Source: Oceanobacillus alkalisoli (GTDB lineage: Bacteria; Bacillota; Bacilli; Bacillales; Amphibacillaceae). Taken from it: DNA of 64,000 bases. The translations under genes were made by a program, and so were the position numbers. Shown in pieces: positions 46,258 to 55,980 of the stretch. Position 1 is the stretch's first letter; every line of letters begins with the position of its first letter. Below the pieces are notes generated by a model. It ran no database searches. It was not told the origin of the DNA and was given only the letters and a program-made list of their open reading frames with translations. The stretch lies in NCBI RefSeq assembly GCF_021556485.1, contig NZ_JAKGBW010000010.1:1-64000 (forward strand). The letters run 5' to 3'.

Positions 46258-46590
46258 ATGAAAAAAAGAGGTAATTTCTTATTTATAGAGAAGCAGGATG
46301 ACGTTTACACAATCAGTCTAACACCAGAATTACAAGATGATATTGGTACAGTTGGTTTTGTCGAATTCAGTACAGGCGATACTATCCAAGCAGAAGAGCC
46401 AATCCTGAACTTGGAAGCTTCTAAAACGGTACTGGAAATTAATACACCACTAACTGGAAAAGTAGTGGAGCGTAATGAAGCAGCGGTAAAAGAGCCATCG
46501 CTTTTAAACTCAGCTAAACCAGAAGAAAATTGGATTGTGAAATTAACGGATGTGGACGAAGCTGCCTTCAATAAACTGGAAGAAGCATAA
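46258..46590 (+). CDS. GcvH-like lipoyl carrier protein (GcvH-L)
   Basis: 110-residue lipoyl-domain protein. The lipoylated lysine is K56 in LEASKTVLE. Shorter than the true glycine-cleavage H protein (about 127 residues). In SirTM systems of Staphylococcus and Streptococcus this carrier is lipoylated by the adjacent LplA and then ADP-ribosylated by SirTM. GAAAGAGGG before the ATG. First gene of a tight four-gene operon. Confidence 0.94.
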   Translation: MKKRGNFLFIEKQDDVYTISLTPELQDDIGTVGFVEFSTGDTIQAEEPILNLEASKTVLEINTPLTGKVVERNEAAVKEPSLLNSAKPEENWIVKLTDVDEAAFNKLEEA

Positions 46591-46592
46591 GT

Positions 46593-47390
46593 ATGATGAA
46601 TCAAGAAGCTAGATTGGATTATCTCAACCACTATTTGCTTGAAGAAAATCCGAATGATGAGGCGCTCCACTCGCAAAAAGGAGCCTCATCTTTAGATGAA
46701 AAAATCGCTTTATTCCGTGGGCTATGCAATATCCGAGAGCCTGAGCCGGTCACGGAACAGTTTCTTGAAATTCAAGATGCTTTCTTAACGGAATGGAATC
46801 AAGAACGGAAAATAACTTCCTTAAAAGATTTAGAAGAAGTCAAACCGCAACTTTACATTTTCCAAGGTGATATCACAAGCCTCGCTGTTTCGGGAATCGT
46901 AAACGCAGCAAACAGTGAATTACTAGGTTGTTTACTGCCTAACCATAACTGTATTGACAATATTATCCATACACACGCCGGGGTACAGCTCCGGCTCGAG
47001 TGCAACAGAATCATGGAAGCACAAGGTCGGAAAGAGCCAGTTGGGAAAGCGAAAATCACCAATGCATATAACTTACCGGCAGACTATGTCGTCCATACTG
47101 TTGGACCATATATCGATGAGCGAGGTGTCACTCCGTTAAAAGAAGAACTCCTTGGATCTTCTTATCGCTCCTGCTTACAGATTGCAGATGAACATGGGCT
47201 CGAGTCGATTGCTTTTTGCTGTATATCTACAGGTGAATTCAATTTTCCTAACGAGCGGGCAGCGGAAATTGCGGTTCAAACGGTACAAGCATATTTAAAC
47301 GCTACCAAATCAAACTTAAAGGTCGTTTTCAATGTGTTTAAAGATATTGATTTTGAAATTTATCGCAATATACTGGTTGGTAAAGAATAG
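46593..47390 (+). CDS. Zinc-dependent macrodomain ADP-ribosyl hydrolase
   Basis: 265 residues: an N-terminal helical extension (about 1-75) then a macrodomain with GDITSLAVSGIVNAANSELL, GCLLPNHNCIDNIIHTHAG (zinc cysteine/histidine cluster typical of SirTM-linked macrodomains) and CISTGEFNFPNERAAEIA. Removes ADP-ribose from GcvH-L in the characterised systems. Starts 2 bases after gcvH-L stop. Confidence 0.95.
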   Translation: MMNQEARLDYLNHYLLEENPNDEALHSQKGASSLDEKIALFRGLCNIREPEPVTEQFLEIQDAFLTEWNQERKITSLKDLEEVKPQLYIFQGDITSLAVSGIVNAANSELLGCLLPNHNCIDNIIHTHAGVQLRLECNRIMEAQGRKEPVGKAKITNAYNLPADYVVHTVGPYIDERGVTPLKEELLGSSYRSCLQIADEHGLESIAFCCISTGEFNFPNERAAEIAVQTVQAYLNATKSNLKVVFNVFKDIDFEIYRNILVGKE

Positions 47391-47399
47391 GAGAATACG

Positions 47400-48284
47400 A
47401 TGCAACGAGAAAATAATTATTGGCAGACATTAACGAAAGAGTCTTCCCTGTCTCAAGCTGAACTGTTAAAAGAATTAGTCGATGAAGCAGAAGCAGTTGT
47501 CATAGGAATCGGTGCGGGAATGTCCGCAGCTGCAGGATTTACCTATGTCGGGAAACGGTTCACAGACGCCTTCCCTGATTTCATTTCAAAATATCGCTTC
47601 TTCGATATGCTACAAGCAAGTCTTTTCGAATATGAAGATGTTCAAGAATATTGGGCATTCCAGAGCCGGTTCAGTCTGCTGAATTTCTTTGATCAGCCGG
47701 TTGGACAGGCCTATATTGATTTACGAGAAATGTTGACGGCGAAAAACTATCATATCATTACAACGAACGCGGATAATGCTTTTTATGCAGCAAAATATGA
47801 TATGGATAAAGTTTTCCGTATTCAAGGTGAATACGGCTTATGGCAATGCGTGAATCATTGTCACCAACAAACGTATCAGGATGAAGCATTGATTCGTGAG
47901 ATGGTAGAGAAACAAGTCCATATGAAAGTTCCAAAAGAATTAGTTCCTTATTGTCCAGAATGCGGAGCCCCGCTGGAAGTAAACAAACGGACCGTAGAAA
48001 AAGGCATGGTGGAAGACGCCCATTTTCATGAACAAAAGAATCGTTATGAACAATTTTTACATGAAAATAACGGGAAAAAGGTTCTCTTTCTGGAAATCGG
48101 GATCGGTCATACGACACCGCAACTCATTAAACATCCGTTTCAGCAAATGACGGAAGAAAATGAAAAAGCCCTTTTCGTTACGATGAATCAGAAAGATTAC
48201 TTCATCCCGCAGAGCATACGTCCACAGACAATACGACTGGATGAAGATATCGCAGAAGTGTTGCACACAGCAACTGGAAAGTAA
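47400..48284 (+). CDS. sirTM: Class M sirtuin ADP-ribosyltransferase (SirTM)
   Basis: 294 residues, sirtuin Rossmann fold: [17 protein letters not shown] loop (35-48), TTNADNAFY (121-129, N123 and D125), and IQGEYG (141-146), where glutamine Q142 stands in place of the catalytic histidine of deacetylase sirtuins. Four cysteines (C150 and CHQ region, then YCPEC) form the zinc ribbon. The glutamine substitution and gene context are diagnostic for SirTM, which ADP-ribosylates lipoylated GcvH-L. GGAGAA sits 5 bases before the ATG. Confidence 0.95.
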   Translation: MQRENNYWQTLTKESSLSQAELLKELVDEAEAVVIGIGAGMSAAAGFTYVGKRFTDAFPDFISKYRFFDMLQASLFEYEDVQEYWAFQSRFSLLNFFDQPVGQAYIDLREMLTAKNYHIITTNADNAFYAAKYDMDKVFRIQGEYGLWQCVNHCHQQTYQDEALIREMVEKQVHMKVPKELVPYCPECGAPLEVNKRTVEKGMVEDAHFHEQKNRYEQFLHENNGKKVLFLEIGIGHTTPQLIKHPFQQMTEENEKALFVTMNQKDYFIPQSIRPQTIRLDEDIAEVLHTATGK

Positions 48285-48302
48285 ACATTGGGGGTAAGGA
48301 AC

Positions 48303-49334
48303 ATGTATTTAATCGAGCAGAAACGGAATGGAAAATGGGTTCATGATCCAGGTACAACGATGGCTATCCAAGAATATGTGAAAGATAATATTTTTCTTGA
48401 TGGTGACGTCTTATTCCCATACATGATGCACCCCGCTGTACAGATTGGTAAATTCCAAAATGCATATGAAGAGATCAATCAACCCTATATGGATGAACAT
48501 CATATTAAGATTATCCGCCGGGAAACTGGTGGTGGTGCAATTTATCTCGATGACCGGAATATGAGCTTTAGTTTCCTGCTCCACGGAACGAATGATATTT
48601 ATGGAAATTACGCTAAACTATATGAACCCGCTATAAAAGCATTAATTAAGCTAGGTGTTGATGAGAACTTACTAGAGCAAAAGGGTCGGAATGATCTTGT
48701 ATTAGACGGGAAGAAGATTTCCGGAGCCGCAATGACGGTACAACAGGGCCGGGTATATGCAGGTTACTCCTTATTAATGGATCCAAACTATGAAGCAATG
48801 ACAACTGTCTTAAACCCGAATCAGAAAAAAATCGAGTCGCATGGCATCCAATCAGTACGTAGCCGCGTTGGATCCATCCGCCCCTATCTCGCACCGGAAC
48901 ATCAAGATATGACTGTATGGGAATTTACAGATTATATGATTTGTGAATTACTTGGAATCCGAGATGTGAGTGAAGCGAAACGATATGAACTGACAGAAGA
49001 AGACTGGGCTGCAATCGACAAACTGACAGCCGAGAAATATAATAACTGGGATTGGATCTATGGCAGATTCCAGCAATTTGAATACCACTTGACCGAACGT
49101 TTTCCAATCGGTACAGTTAGTGCCGGTTTAACGATTGAACATGGTAAAATCGCTCAGATTCAAATTAGCGGTGACTTCTTTGGAACAAAGGATATTAAAG
49201 ATGTGGAAAATGTATTACTGGGCGTTCGTCTCCGGAAAGATGAACTATTGCACGCCCTAGAACCAATCGATCTCACTCCATATGTCGGTAAACTCACGAA
49301 AGACGAATTCGTCAGTTTTATTTTAAGTGAATAA
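48303..49334 (+). CDS. lplA: Lipoate-protein ligase A (SirTM-locus type)
   Basis: 343 residues: N-terminal catalytic domain (RRETGGGAIYLDDRNMSFSF near 73-92, KISGAAMTVQQGRV with the catalytic lysine) and a C-terminal accessory domain. Activates lipoate with ATP and transfers it to a carrier, here presumably GcvH-L. ATG 48303 follows GGGGGTAAGG; the TTG at 48288 lies before that site. Last gene of the four-gene cluster; an R2 repeat follows. Confidence 0.93.
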   Translation: MYLIEQKRNGKWVHDPGTTMAIQEYVKDNIFLDGDVLFPYMMHPAVQIGKFQNAYEEINQPYMDEHHIKIIRRETGGGAIYLDDRNMSFSFLLHGTNDIYGNYAKLYEPAIKALIKLGVDENLLEQKGRNDLVLDGKKISGAAMTVQQGRVYAGYSLLMDPNYEAMTTVLNPNQKKIESHGIQSVRSRVGSIRPYLAPEHQDMTVWEFTDYMICELLGIRDVSEAKRYELTEEDWAAIDKLTAEKYNNWDWIYGRFQQFEYHLTERFPIGTVSAGLTIEHGKIAQIQISGDFFGTKDIKDVENVLLGVRLRKDELLHALEPIDLTPYVGKLTKDEFVSFILSE

Positions 49335-49337
49335 ACA

Positions 49338-49592
49338 AAGGCGGAAGCGCCCGTTTAGCAACGTACAAACTGTGCCTCCCAGGATGGGGTGAACTTAATC
49401 GAACTTCCATTCTTCTTTTTGAGATAAAGGAAACTCAGGCGACGATAGTGAGTTGATGTTGATTTTTCACCGCAAGGGTATAAGTGCGACTAAGCCTCAC
49501 AAAGACCAAACGGCTAAGTCTTCTTTATCGAGTGGAGGAGTGTGAAGTTTGATAGTTGCTGGGCGCAGAGCGGACGTGGCTATCCTAGGTAA
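49338..49592 (+). repeat. R2 repeat, copy 3
   Basis: GGCGGAAGCGCCCGTTTAGC, AACGTACAAACTG, GATAAAGGAAACTCAGGCGA, AGTGAGTTGATGTTGA, then a block with CGACTAAGCCTCACAAAG and ACGGCTAAGTCTTC, and TTGCTGGGCGCAGAGCGGAC at the end. It separates the SirTM operon from its monooxygenase gene. Confidence 0.85.
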
Positions 49593-49627
49593 AACAGGAA
49601 TAAACAAATGATGACCTGGAAAGAAGG

Positions 49628-50638
49628 ATGATGTTGGTTAAATTAGGGATATTAGATTACGCACAAATTGATGAAGGTAGTAACGCGAAAGATGCTCTAG
49701 AGCAGACAGTAGAGCTTGCTCAGTTCGCAGAAAAATTAGGTTACAGCCGTTTTTGGATGGCAGAACATCATAATGTTCCTGCGTTTGCAAGCAGTTCACC
49801 GGAAATGATCATGATGCAGTTGGCAAATGCAACAAAGCGGATCCGACTTGGGTCTGGCGGAGTAATGCTACCCCACTATAGCCCATTAAAGGTCGCCGAA
49901 AATTTCCGGTTGCTTGAGGCGTTTCACCCTAATCGTATTGATTTAGGTATCGGCAATACGGTAGGAACAGCGCTTGTCAATCGGGCAATGAATGAACATA
50001 AAGGGGAAAAGCTTGACTATGGATCGAGCATTACAGACATCGCAGCGTATTTAACTGATGGTGTAAGCGAGGAACACCGTTTTGACGGACTCTCCGCAAA
50101 TCCGGTTATTCCCACCGTTCCCGAAATATGGCTTTTATCCATGAGCATTCGTACAGCGAAGATTGCAGCTAAGCTTGGTGTCGGCTATACGTACGGCTAT
50201 TTCCTTGGCGGTATGGACAGATTTGATATTGGCGTAAAGGCTGTCGAAACATACCGACGGGAATTCACAGCCTCCCGATTCATGCAGGAACCGAAAGTTT
50301 CGCTTGCCTCTTTTGTCATCACAGCGGAAACGGAAGGATTAGCAAATGAATACCGGGAAGCGCTGGATTTATGGTTGCTTGGGAATGATCAGTTCAGTCA
50401 GTTTAAAAAGTTCCCATCGGTGGAAACCGCTAGGAACTACAACTATTCTGCCGAAGAAAGGGAAAGCATCCAGGCAAATCGTGAACGGATGATTACCGGG
50501 AGTGTGATGCAGGTTACCGAACAATTAAACAGCCTGACCGACCGCTTGCAAGCTGATGAAGTGCTAATCGTACCACTGCTTCCACATATTACGCTCCGGA
50601 AAAAAGCCATCGAATTACTAGCAGAGGCGTATTTGTGA
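49628..50638 (+). CDS. Luciferase-like monooxygenase (MsnO8/LLM type)
   Basis: 336-residue flavin-dependent TIM-barrel protein: GYSRFWMAEHHNVPAFASSS, RIRLGSGGVMLPHYSPLKVAENF, GIGNTVG. Members of this family accompany extended SirTM clusters, so it likely belongs to the same system, though an R2 repeat now intervenes. Start is uncertain: ATG 49628, ATG 49631 and TTG 49634 all follow AAGAAGG; TTG 49634 has the best spacing and gives the family-typical N-terminus. Confidence 0.9.
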   Translation: MMLVKLGILDYAQIDEGSNAKDALEQTVELAQFAEKLGYSRFWMAEHHNVPAFASSSPEMIMMQLANATKRIRLGSGGVMLPHYSPLKVAENFRLLEAFHPNRIDLGIGNTVGTALVNRAMNEHKGEKLDYGSSITDIAAYLTDGVSEEHRFDGLSANPVIPTVPEIWLLSMSIRTAKIAAKLGVGYTYGYFLGGMDRFDIGVKAVETYRREFTASRFMQEPKVSLASFVITAETEGLANEYREALDLWLLGNDQFSQFKKFPSVETARNYNYSAEERESIQANRERMITGSVMQVTEQLNSLTDRLQADEVLIVPLLPHITLRKKAIELLAEAYL

Positions 50639-50650
50639 TATTTCCAAAAA

Positions 50651-50697
50651 ATGGAACGAATAAAAGACTCTTAATAACAGCCTTTTATTCGTTCCAT
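50651..50697. terminator. Bidirectional terminator
   Basis: 16-bp stem ATGGAACGAATAAAAG / CTTTTATTCGTTCCAT with T-run on the minus strand, between convergent genes. Confidence 0.92.
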
Positions 50698-50706
50698 CAA
50701 TTTGTT

Positions 50707-51375
50707 TTAATCCGTACTATAGCGATAAATAAGTTCGAAGCTATCTTCATCAAGTAGTTCTGCAATATGAACGTGGATTCCATGACCAAAAGTCACTTCC
50801 GAATCCGTCACCGCAACAACCATTGCCTTCGTGTTGTTCCGTTTATCAAGATAAATATCACCAACATACGGTTGTAATGTTACGTCTTTCTCCGCCAAAT
50901 AAGAAATCGATTCATCTTTTAAACGTTGCTCTTCCGGTACAAGCTCCTTATCGTAGTAGGCAATCTCCTGACTTGCTTCACTTTGACCAGGGACGAGCAT
51001 AACGTATTCATGATGTTTCACTGCGTTGTCTCTTGTTGTCCTCACGTTATTTTCGTCAATTTTTTCTACCTTTTCAATTTCGTTTAGCGAATAATGATCA
51101 AATAAGTCTGGGGCAGGCTTGGTAATTAAAATATAATCCCCTGTTTCCGGTTTTTTATATTGATCAATCGTATAGCGTTGTCCGTAGAAAATAAAAGTAT
51201 CATTATGTTTTGGTCGATATAGCTCAATGTCTGCTGCCCGTGTAAGTATCTGCTTCATATCTTTCAGTCGATATAAGTGTACCGATTGCCTGAACATTGG
51301 CTTAACTGAGTATACTTTATGCAACTCATTTTCATAAAAAACAAATTGTCCCTTACGAACCTGATATAACTTCAT
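50707..51375 (-). CDS. Conserved-type hypothetical protein
   Basis: 222 residues, no signal or membrane segment. Two similar beta-rich halves can be seen, each with a FYxxExHKVYSVKP / FYGQRYTIDQY-like strand pair, suggesting an internal duplication of a small SH3-like barrel. Family not recognised. AGGAGG before the ATG. Lies downstream of yfmR on the same strand. Confidence 0.75.
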   Translation of the reverse strand: MKLYQVRKGQFVFYENELHKVYSVKPMFRQSVHLYRLKDMKQILTRAADIELYRPKHNDTFIFYGQRYTIDQYKKPETGDYILITKPAPDLFDHYSLNEIEKVEKIDENNVRTTRDNAVKHHEYVMLVPGQSEASQEIAYYDKELVPEEQRLKDESISYLAEKDVTLQPYVGDIYLDKRNNTKAMVVAVTDSEVTFGHGIHVHIAELLDEDSFELIYRYSTD

Positions 51376-51456
51376 ATACTACCTCCTGATTTCGTTAAAC
51401 AAAAACGTCTCTACTTGTTCATGATTCACCACAATAAAACTTTCTAAACCTGATAT

Positions 51457-53337
51457 CTACTGATTCCCGGAAGCTTCAACGATTAAAGACAATTCTTCCC
51501 AGCGTTCCATTTTAAGGTCAAGTTCTTCTTGTACTTCTTCTTGTTCCTTGAACAGACGCTGCACTTCTCCAGCATCACTGCCAGCATCAGCAACCCCTTG
51601 TTCCAACTCGGAAACTCGTTCCTCTAGAGCCATTATATCATCTTCAATCGTTTCCCATTCTTTTTGTTCCAGATACGTCAATTTCTTTTGCTTTTTTTCC
51701 TTCACGATTGGCTTTTCTCGTTTTGGCAGCTTTTCTTCTGATTCTTTCATACGGTTTTTTTCCAAGTATTCGCTGTATGTGCCAAGATACCGCTCGATTT
51801 CCCCTGTTTCGGTAAATATAATTAACCGTTCCGCCACTCGGTCAAGGAAATACCGATCATGGGAAACCGTAACGACAACACCAGGGAAATGATGGAGATA
51901 CTCTTCTAACACACCTAATGTTTGTGTATCCAAATCATTCGTCGGCTCATCCAGGAAAAGGACGTTCGGCTCTTCCATGAGGATTTTCAATAAATATAGA
52001 CGACGCTTCTCCCCTCCCGAAAGTCTCCGGATATACGTATATTGCTCACTGCGGGAAAAAAGGAATCGCTCACACATCTGCTCAGCTGTAATGACGTCTC
52101 CATCGACAGTATGAACGACTTCAGCTGTTTCTTTTATATAATCAATGACATGCTGCTCGCCGTCCAGTTCTTCATCACCTTGTGTATAGTAACCGATTTT
52201 TACCGTTTCGCCTACTTCCACACTACCAGTGTCGGGTGCAAGGCGCCCAGCCATAATATTGAGCAAGCTTGTTTTTCCAGAACCATTCGGTCCGATAATA
52301 CCGATGCGGTCTCCACGTATAATCAGCTCACTGAAGTCTTCAAGAACTTGTTTATCAACGAAAGATTTTGAAATATTTTCAAGCTCCAATACTTTTTTAC
52401 CAAGCCGGTGAGAGCCAACCTGTACTTCTATTTCCTGATTCTTCGTGTCGAACTTCTTCTCTTGCAATTCTTCCACTCGCCCTATTCTCGCTTTTTGCTT
52501 TGTCGAACGGGCTCTTGCACCGCGCTTTAGCCACGCAAGTTCCCGGCGGAGGAGATTATGATGTTTTGCTTCACTTTCCCGTTCCAATTCTTCACGTTCC
52601 GCTTTCTTCTCAAGGAAAAATTCATAGTTTCCTTCATACGAATAAAGATTTCCATTATCTAATTCAAAAATTCGATTCGTCACCCGATTTAAAAAGTAAC
52701 GGTCATGGGTTACGAGCAAAAGCGCTCCCGGATACGTTTGCAAGTACTTTTCCAGCCATTCCACTGTTACATGATCAAGATGGTTTGTCGGCTCATCAAG
52801 AATCAATAAATCCGCTGGTTGGATTAGTGCTTTTGCTAATGCAATCCGTTTCTTTTGACCACCGGATAGTTCTCCTGTTCTTTTTTCAAACGCGGTAATC
52901 CCTAATTTCGTTAAAATCGTTTTCGCCCCGGTATTCGCTTCCCAGGCATCTTGATCATCCATTTGACGCTGCAAGTTCAATAATGTTTCTTGCAGTTTTT
53001 CGTTTTCAGGTTCCATCTGAAGTTCTAATAATGCATGCTCATAAGCTCGAAGCAACTTCATCAGCGCAGAATCGCCGTAATAAATCTGCTCGATTACGGT
53101 AAGTTGCGGATCCAGTTCTGGCTCCTGTGCTAAATATTCTATTTCATAATCTTTCGCTTGAGCGATCGTTCCTTTTTCCAAGGATGCAAGTCCGGCAATC
53201 GTACGAAGAAGTGTAGATTTCCCTGTACCATTTACACCAATCAATCCAATCCTTTCAGACGGGGAAATGGTAAAATCGATGGAGTCAAAAAGGATTTTAT
53301 CTCCATACGATTTATATAATTGTTCAGCTGTTAGCAT
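51457..53337 (-). CDS. yfmR: ABC-F ATPase YfmR (Uup family)
   Basis: 626 residues, two ABC cassettes without membrane domain: Walker A GVNGTGKSTL and GPNGSGKTSL, signatures LSGGQKKR and LSGGEKRR, Walker B LLILDEPTNHLD and VLFLDEPTNDLD. A basic linker (RRELAWLKRGARARSTKQKAR) and a C-terminal coiled coil (about 545-620) are as in Uup/YfmR. The family acts on the ribosome; YfmR relieves stalling at proline-rich stretches together with EF-P. AGGAAGG before ATG. Confidence 0.93.
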   Translation of the reverse strand: MLTAEQLYKSYGDKILFDSIDFTISPSERIGLIGVNGTGKSTLLRTIAGLASLEKGTIAQAKDYEIEYLAQEPELDPQLTVIEQIYYGDSALMKLLRAYEHALLELQMEPENEKLQETLLNLQRQMDDQDAWEANTGAKTILTKLGITAFEKRTGELSGGQKKRIALAKALIQPADLLILDEPTNHLDHVTVEWLEKYLQTYPGALLLVTHDRYFLNRVTNRIFELDNGNLYSYEGNYEFFLEKKAEREELERESEAKHHNLLRRELAWLKRGARARSTKQKARIGRVEELQEKKFDTKNQEIEVQVGSHRLGKKVLELENISKSFVDKQVLEDFSELIIRGDRIGIIGPNGSGKTSLLNIMAGRLAPDTGSVEVGETVKIGYYTQGDEELDGEQHVIDYIKETAEVVHTVDGDVITAEQMCERFLFSRSEQYTYIRRLSGGEKRRLYLLKILMEEPNVLFLDEPTNDLDTQTLGVLEEYLHHFPGVVVTVSHDRYFLDRVAERLIIFTETGEIERYLGTYSEYLEKNRMKESEEKLPKREKPIVKEKKQKKLTYLEQKEWETIEDDIMALEERVSELEQGVADAGSDAGEVQRLFKEQEEVQEELDLKMERWEELSLIVEASGNQ

Positions 53338-53349
53338 AAAAAATCCTTC

Positions 53350-53535
53350 CTATTCGGTTTTTTCTTTCCTTACTTTCAATAGACTTTTGACGACCATTAC
53401 AATTAAAAACAGCAACCATGAAGTTACCCCATAAAAAATGTACCTGCTTGTATCTGTCATGTCATTATAGAAGAAAAACATTCCTAGCCAAACGACCGCA
53501 ATCATACCTAACTGGGCAACTAAAAGCTTATTCAT
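53350..53535 (-). CDS. Small two-helix membrane protein
   Basis: 61 residues with two membrane helices (about 5-22 and 33-52) and a basic C-terminus. GGAGGGTG sits before the ATG. 12 bases upstream of yfmR, same strand, likely cotranscribed. Family not recognised. Confidence 0.7.
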   Translation of the reverse strand: MNKLLVAQLGMIAVVWLGMFFFYNDMTDTSRYIFYGVTSWLLFLIVMVVKSLLKVRKEKTE

Positions 53536-53611
53536 GCTTCACCCTCCGTTCATTACTCTTCTCCTACTAAGTTTATCTCACAAACACGAATATTTCCATT
53601 TAAACACACGC

Positions 53612-53870
53612 ACAAAAGCGGAAGCGCCCGGATAGCGACGTACAAACTGGAGCACTCTGCAAGGAGATAAAGGAAACTCAGGCGACGATAGTAAGTTGAT
53701 GTTGACTTTCACCACAAGGGTATAAGGGCGACTAAGCCTCACAAAGATCAAACGGCTAAGTCTTCTTTATCGATTGGAAGAGTGTGAGTTTGGGACTGGG
53801 CACTGCTCGCTCCACCAAAAGATCTGCTAGTCGCTGGGCGCTGAAGCTGGCCGTGGCTGTTCCAGTAAAT
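53612..53870 (+). repeat. R2 repeat, copy 4
   Basis: GCGGAAGCGCCCGGATAGCG, ACGTACAAACTGGAGCACTC, GATAAAGGAAACTCAGGCGA, AGTAAGTTGATGTTGAC, the CGACTAAGCCTCACAAAG block, and TAGTCGCTGGGCGCTGAAGC near the end. Very close to copy 3 in the central block. Confidence 0.87.
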
Positions 53871-53963
53871 AAAGTAGATCTGTAATCTAATGTATTACAG
53901 TTACACACACAAAAGGCAAGCTTCAGCGCTCGCCTCGTTTTATATTATAAAAATGCCTTTTAT

Positions 53964-54245
53964 TTACCTGGCAAGGACATCATGATATTCGACAGTTTCT
54001 TCCATTCGTTTCTTGGCAAATACACAAAGAGGCTTAATTTTCTTCTGATGCTCGCGAGCGTATAAAACGACTTGCTCCAATAATTTTCCAGCAATCCCTT
54101 GACCTCTTAACTCATCCGAGACATAAGTATGATCGATGACTACTAATGATCTACTTGATTCTACATATGTTATCTCAGCAAGCGGTGATTTTACATCTTC
54201 GCCTACGTAAAATTTATTTCCAGCTTTCTTAATGGTCGTTGTCAT
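53964..54245 (-). CDS. Small GNAT acetyltransferase (YjdJ/YidJ-like)
   Basis: 93 residues, single GNAT-like domain with the CoA loop ELRGQGIAGKLLEQVVLYA and PLCVFAKKRMEE, as in the small GCN5-related proteins of the YjdJ family. The substrate is unknown. AGGAGG 6 bases before the ATG. Monocistronic. Confidence 0.87.
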   Translation of the reverse strand: MTTTIKKAGNKFYVGEDVKSPLAEITYVESSRSLVVIDHTYVSDELRGQGIAGKLLEQVVLYAREHQKKIKPLCVFAKKRMEETVEYHDVLAR

Positions 54246-54440
54246 CTTAAATCCTCCTAAACATAAGTTCCTTTCTATTATAACTCATAATTATTACTTT
54301 TTGTGAAAACATCAAAAAAATATTCATATAAGATTTACATCAGCTTCATAATACGCTAATATACTTATTTTAGAATTAGCAGTAAAGAACTAGAACATGA
54401 CTAAGCTCTCTCGGAATGGAAGAATAACAGTTTCTATTTT

Positions 54441-54513
54441 CTCCGGTCTGTGGACTTCCTGTGCGTTTCCTTACCTTCCCGCTGAATGTTAGTTGAACGT
54501 TATCGTAACAGCT
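54441..54513 (+). repeat. R1 repeat, partial copy e
   Basis: Only the middle of R1 is recognisable: GGTCTGTGGACTTCCTGTGC, TTACCTTCCCGCTGAATGTT, AGTTGAACGTTATCGTAACA. It lacks the AAAGTGAAACTTCA start. It lies in the leader of the SLAP-domain gene. Confidence 0.5.
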
Positions 54514-54595
54514 TTAATTTTTATTGACAATGCATACTTATCAGTTTCCCTCTCCCGTCATTTTTGTTACGTTTAAGTATAGGAGGCGATATAAG

Positions 54596-54988
54596 ATGCA
54601 ACAACTCGCTTTTGAAGCAGCCTGGGATAAGACGATTGCCCCGATTGACCGTGCAAATATTATATCTCTATTTCAGGAAACAGTTGATAAAAACGAGCAA
54701 GATCTTGTAACGGTACCGATTAGACAAGCAGTTAATCATAACGAAGATTTACTTGTTATGGTGCTCATCCATAATTTTTCAAATGCTGATTTTCCCTTGA
54801 CGGATGTCCATGCTTCCTATACAGAGGCGGATGAATTAATCGCCGAACTTGATTTTTCATTTCCACAGCTGAATATACGACAGAAGACGAGCATACCTTG
54901 GACGTTTATTTTCCCTAAGGTGACTTGGCAAAAGTCTCCTTCCTTTGAAAATGGCAGACTCCAAGTTAGTAAAAAAAAGAAAAATTAG
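54596..54988 (+). CDS. SLAP-domain protein
   Basis: 130 residues: MQQLAFEAAWDKTIAPIDRANI matches the start of SLAP domains found in accessory-Sec/S-layer assembly proteins of Bacillales. No signal peptide or membrane segment. Highly basic tail (VSKKKKN). ATG 54596 follows GGAGG; the upstream frame from 54524 is untranslated leader. Function unclear; a single stand-alone SLAP unit. Confidence 0.8.
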   Translation: MQQLAFEAAWDKTIAPIDRANIISLFQETVDKNEQDLVTVPIRQAVNHNEDLLVMVLIHNFSNADFPLTDVHASYTEADELIAELDFSFPQLNIRQKTSIPWTFIFPKVTWQKSPSFENGRLQVSKKKKN

Positions 54989-55079
54989 TAAATGGGTGAA
55001 ATTTTGCAATTATTAATGATACAATAGGTAAAAGCTAAATATTCTAGCGCTTAATACAAAGGAAAGAGGAGTGGAATGC

Positions 55080-55973
55080 ATGCAGGAAAAACATTTAGAA
55101 AGAATTCGAAATGGAAAAGGTTTCATTGCAGCACTTGACCAAAGTGGTGGAAGTACACCGAAAGCCCTGAAAAATTATGGTATAGCAGAAGATGCATACG
55201 GTAACGAAGACAAGATGTTCGATCTCGTTCATGATATGCGTACCCGGATTATAACTTCACCAGCCTTTAACTCTGAACGTATTCTTGGCGCAATATTATT
55301 TGAACAGACGATGGATCGTCGTATCGAAGGGAAATTCACCGCAGACTATTTAGCAGAAGATAAAGGGATTGTCCCGTTTCTGAAAGTTGACAAAGGGCTT
55401 GCTGAGAAGTCAGATGGCGTCCAGCTCATGAAACCGATCACTGACCTGGATGAGTTGCTGAAACGAGCAAATGAACGGAATATTTTCGGTACGAAGATGC
55501 GCTCTGTCATCAAACAGGCAAAGCCCGAAGGTATTCAAAAAATTGTCGAGCAGCAATTCGATATTGGGAAAGAAATACTTGCTGCCGGTTTAGTTCCAAT
55601 CATTGAACCTGAGGTAGATATTTTCAGTGAAGACAAATCCCAATCAGAAGAGATTTTGAAGGAAGAAATATTAAAACAACTAAATGAATTAGCTGATGGA
55701 CAGGATGTTATGCTGAAGCTGTCGATTCCTACCGTAGCCAACCTTTACAAAGAAGTCGTTGCCCACCCACGCGTCATTCGGATTGTTGCTTTATCGGGAG
55801 GTTACCCACTGGTTGAAGCAAATGAGAAACTGAAAGAAAATGATGGTGTCATTGCGAGCTTCTCAAGGGCGCTCACGCAGAATCTCAATGTCAATCAAAC
55901 CGACGAAAGCTTTAACCAAGCTTTAGACGAAGCAGTGGAAACCATTTATGATGCTTCTGTAAATAAAAATTAA
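55080..55973 (+). CDS. fda: Class I fructose-bisphosphate aldolase
   Basis: 297 residues, the short class I type known from Staphylococcus: [20 protein letters not shown] start, with K213 in MLKLSIPTV as the probable Schiff-base lysine, plus [11 protein letters not shown] and ALSGGY. Splits fructose-1,6-bisphosphate to two triose phosphates without metal. ATG 55080 lies 8 bases after GAGGAG; GTG at 55071 is inside this spacing. An R5 element follows directly and may serve as terminator. Confidence 0.93.
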   Translation: MQEKHLERIRNGKGFIAALDQSGGSTPKALKNYGIAEDAYGNEDKMFDLVHDMRTRIITSPAFNSERILGAILFEQTMDRRIEGKFTADYLAEDKGIVPFLKVDKGLAEKSDGVQLMKPITDLDELLKRANERNIFGTKMRSVIKQAKPEGIQKIVEQQFDIGKEILAAGLVPIIEPEVDIFSEDKSQSEEILKEEILKQLNELADGQDVMLKLSIPTVANLYKEVVAHPRVIRIVALSGGYPLVEANEKLKENDGVIASFSRALTQNLNVNQTDESFNQALDEAVETIYDASVNKN

Positions 55974-55980
55974 AACATTT

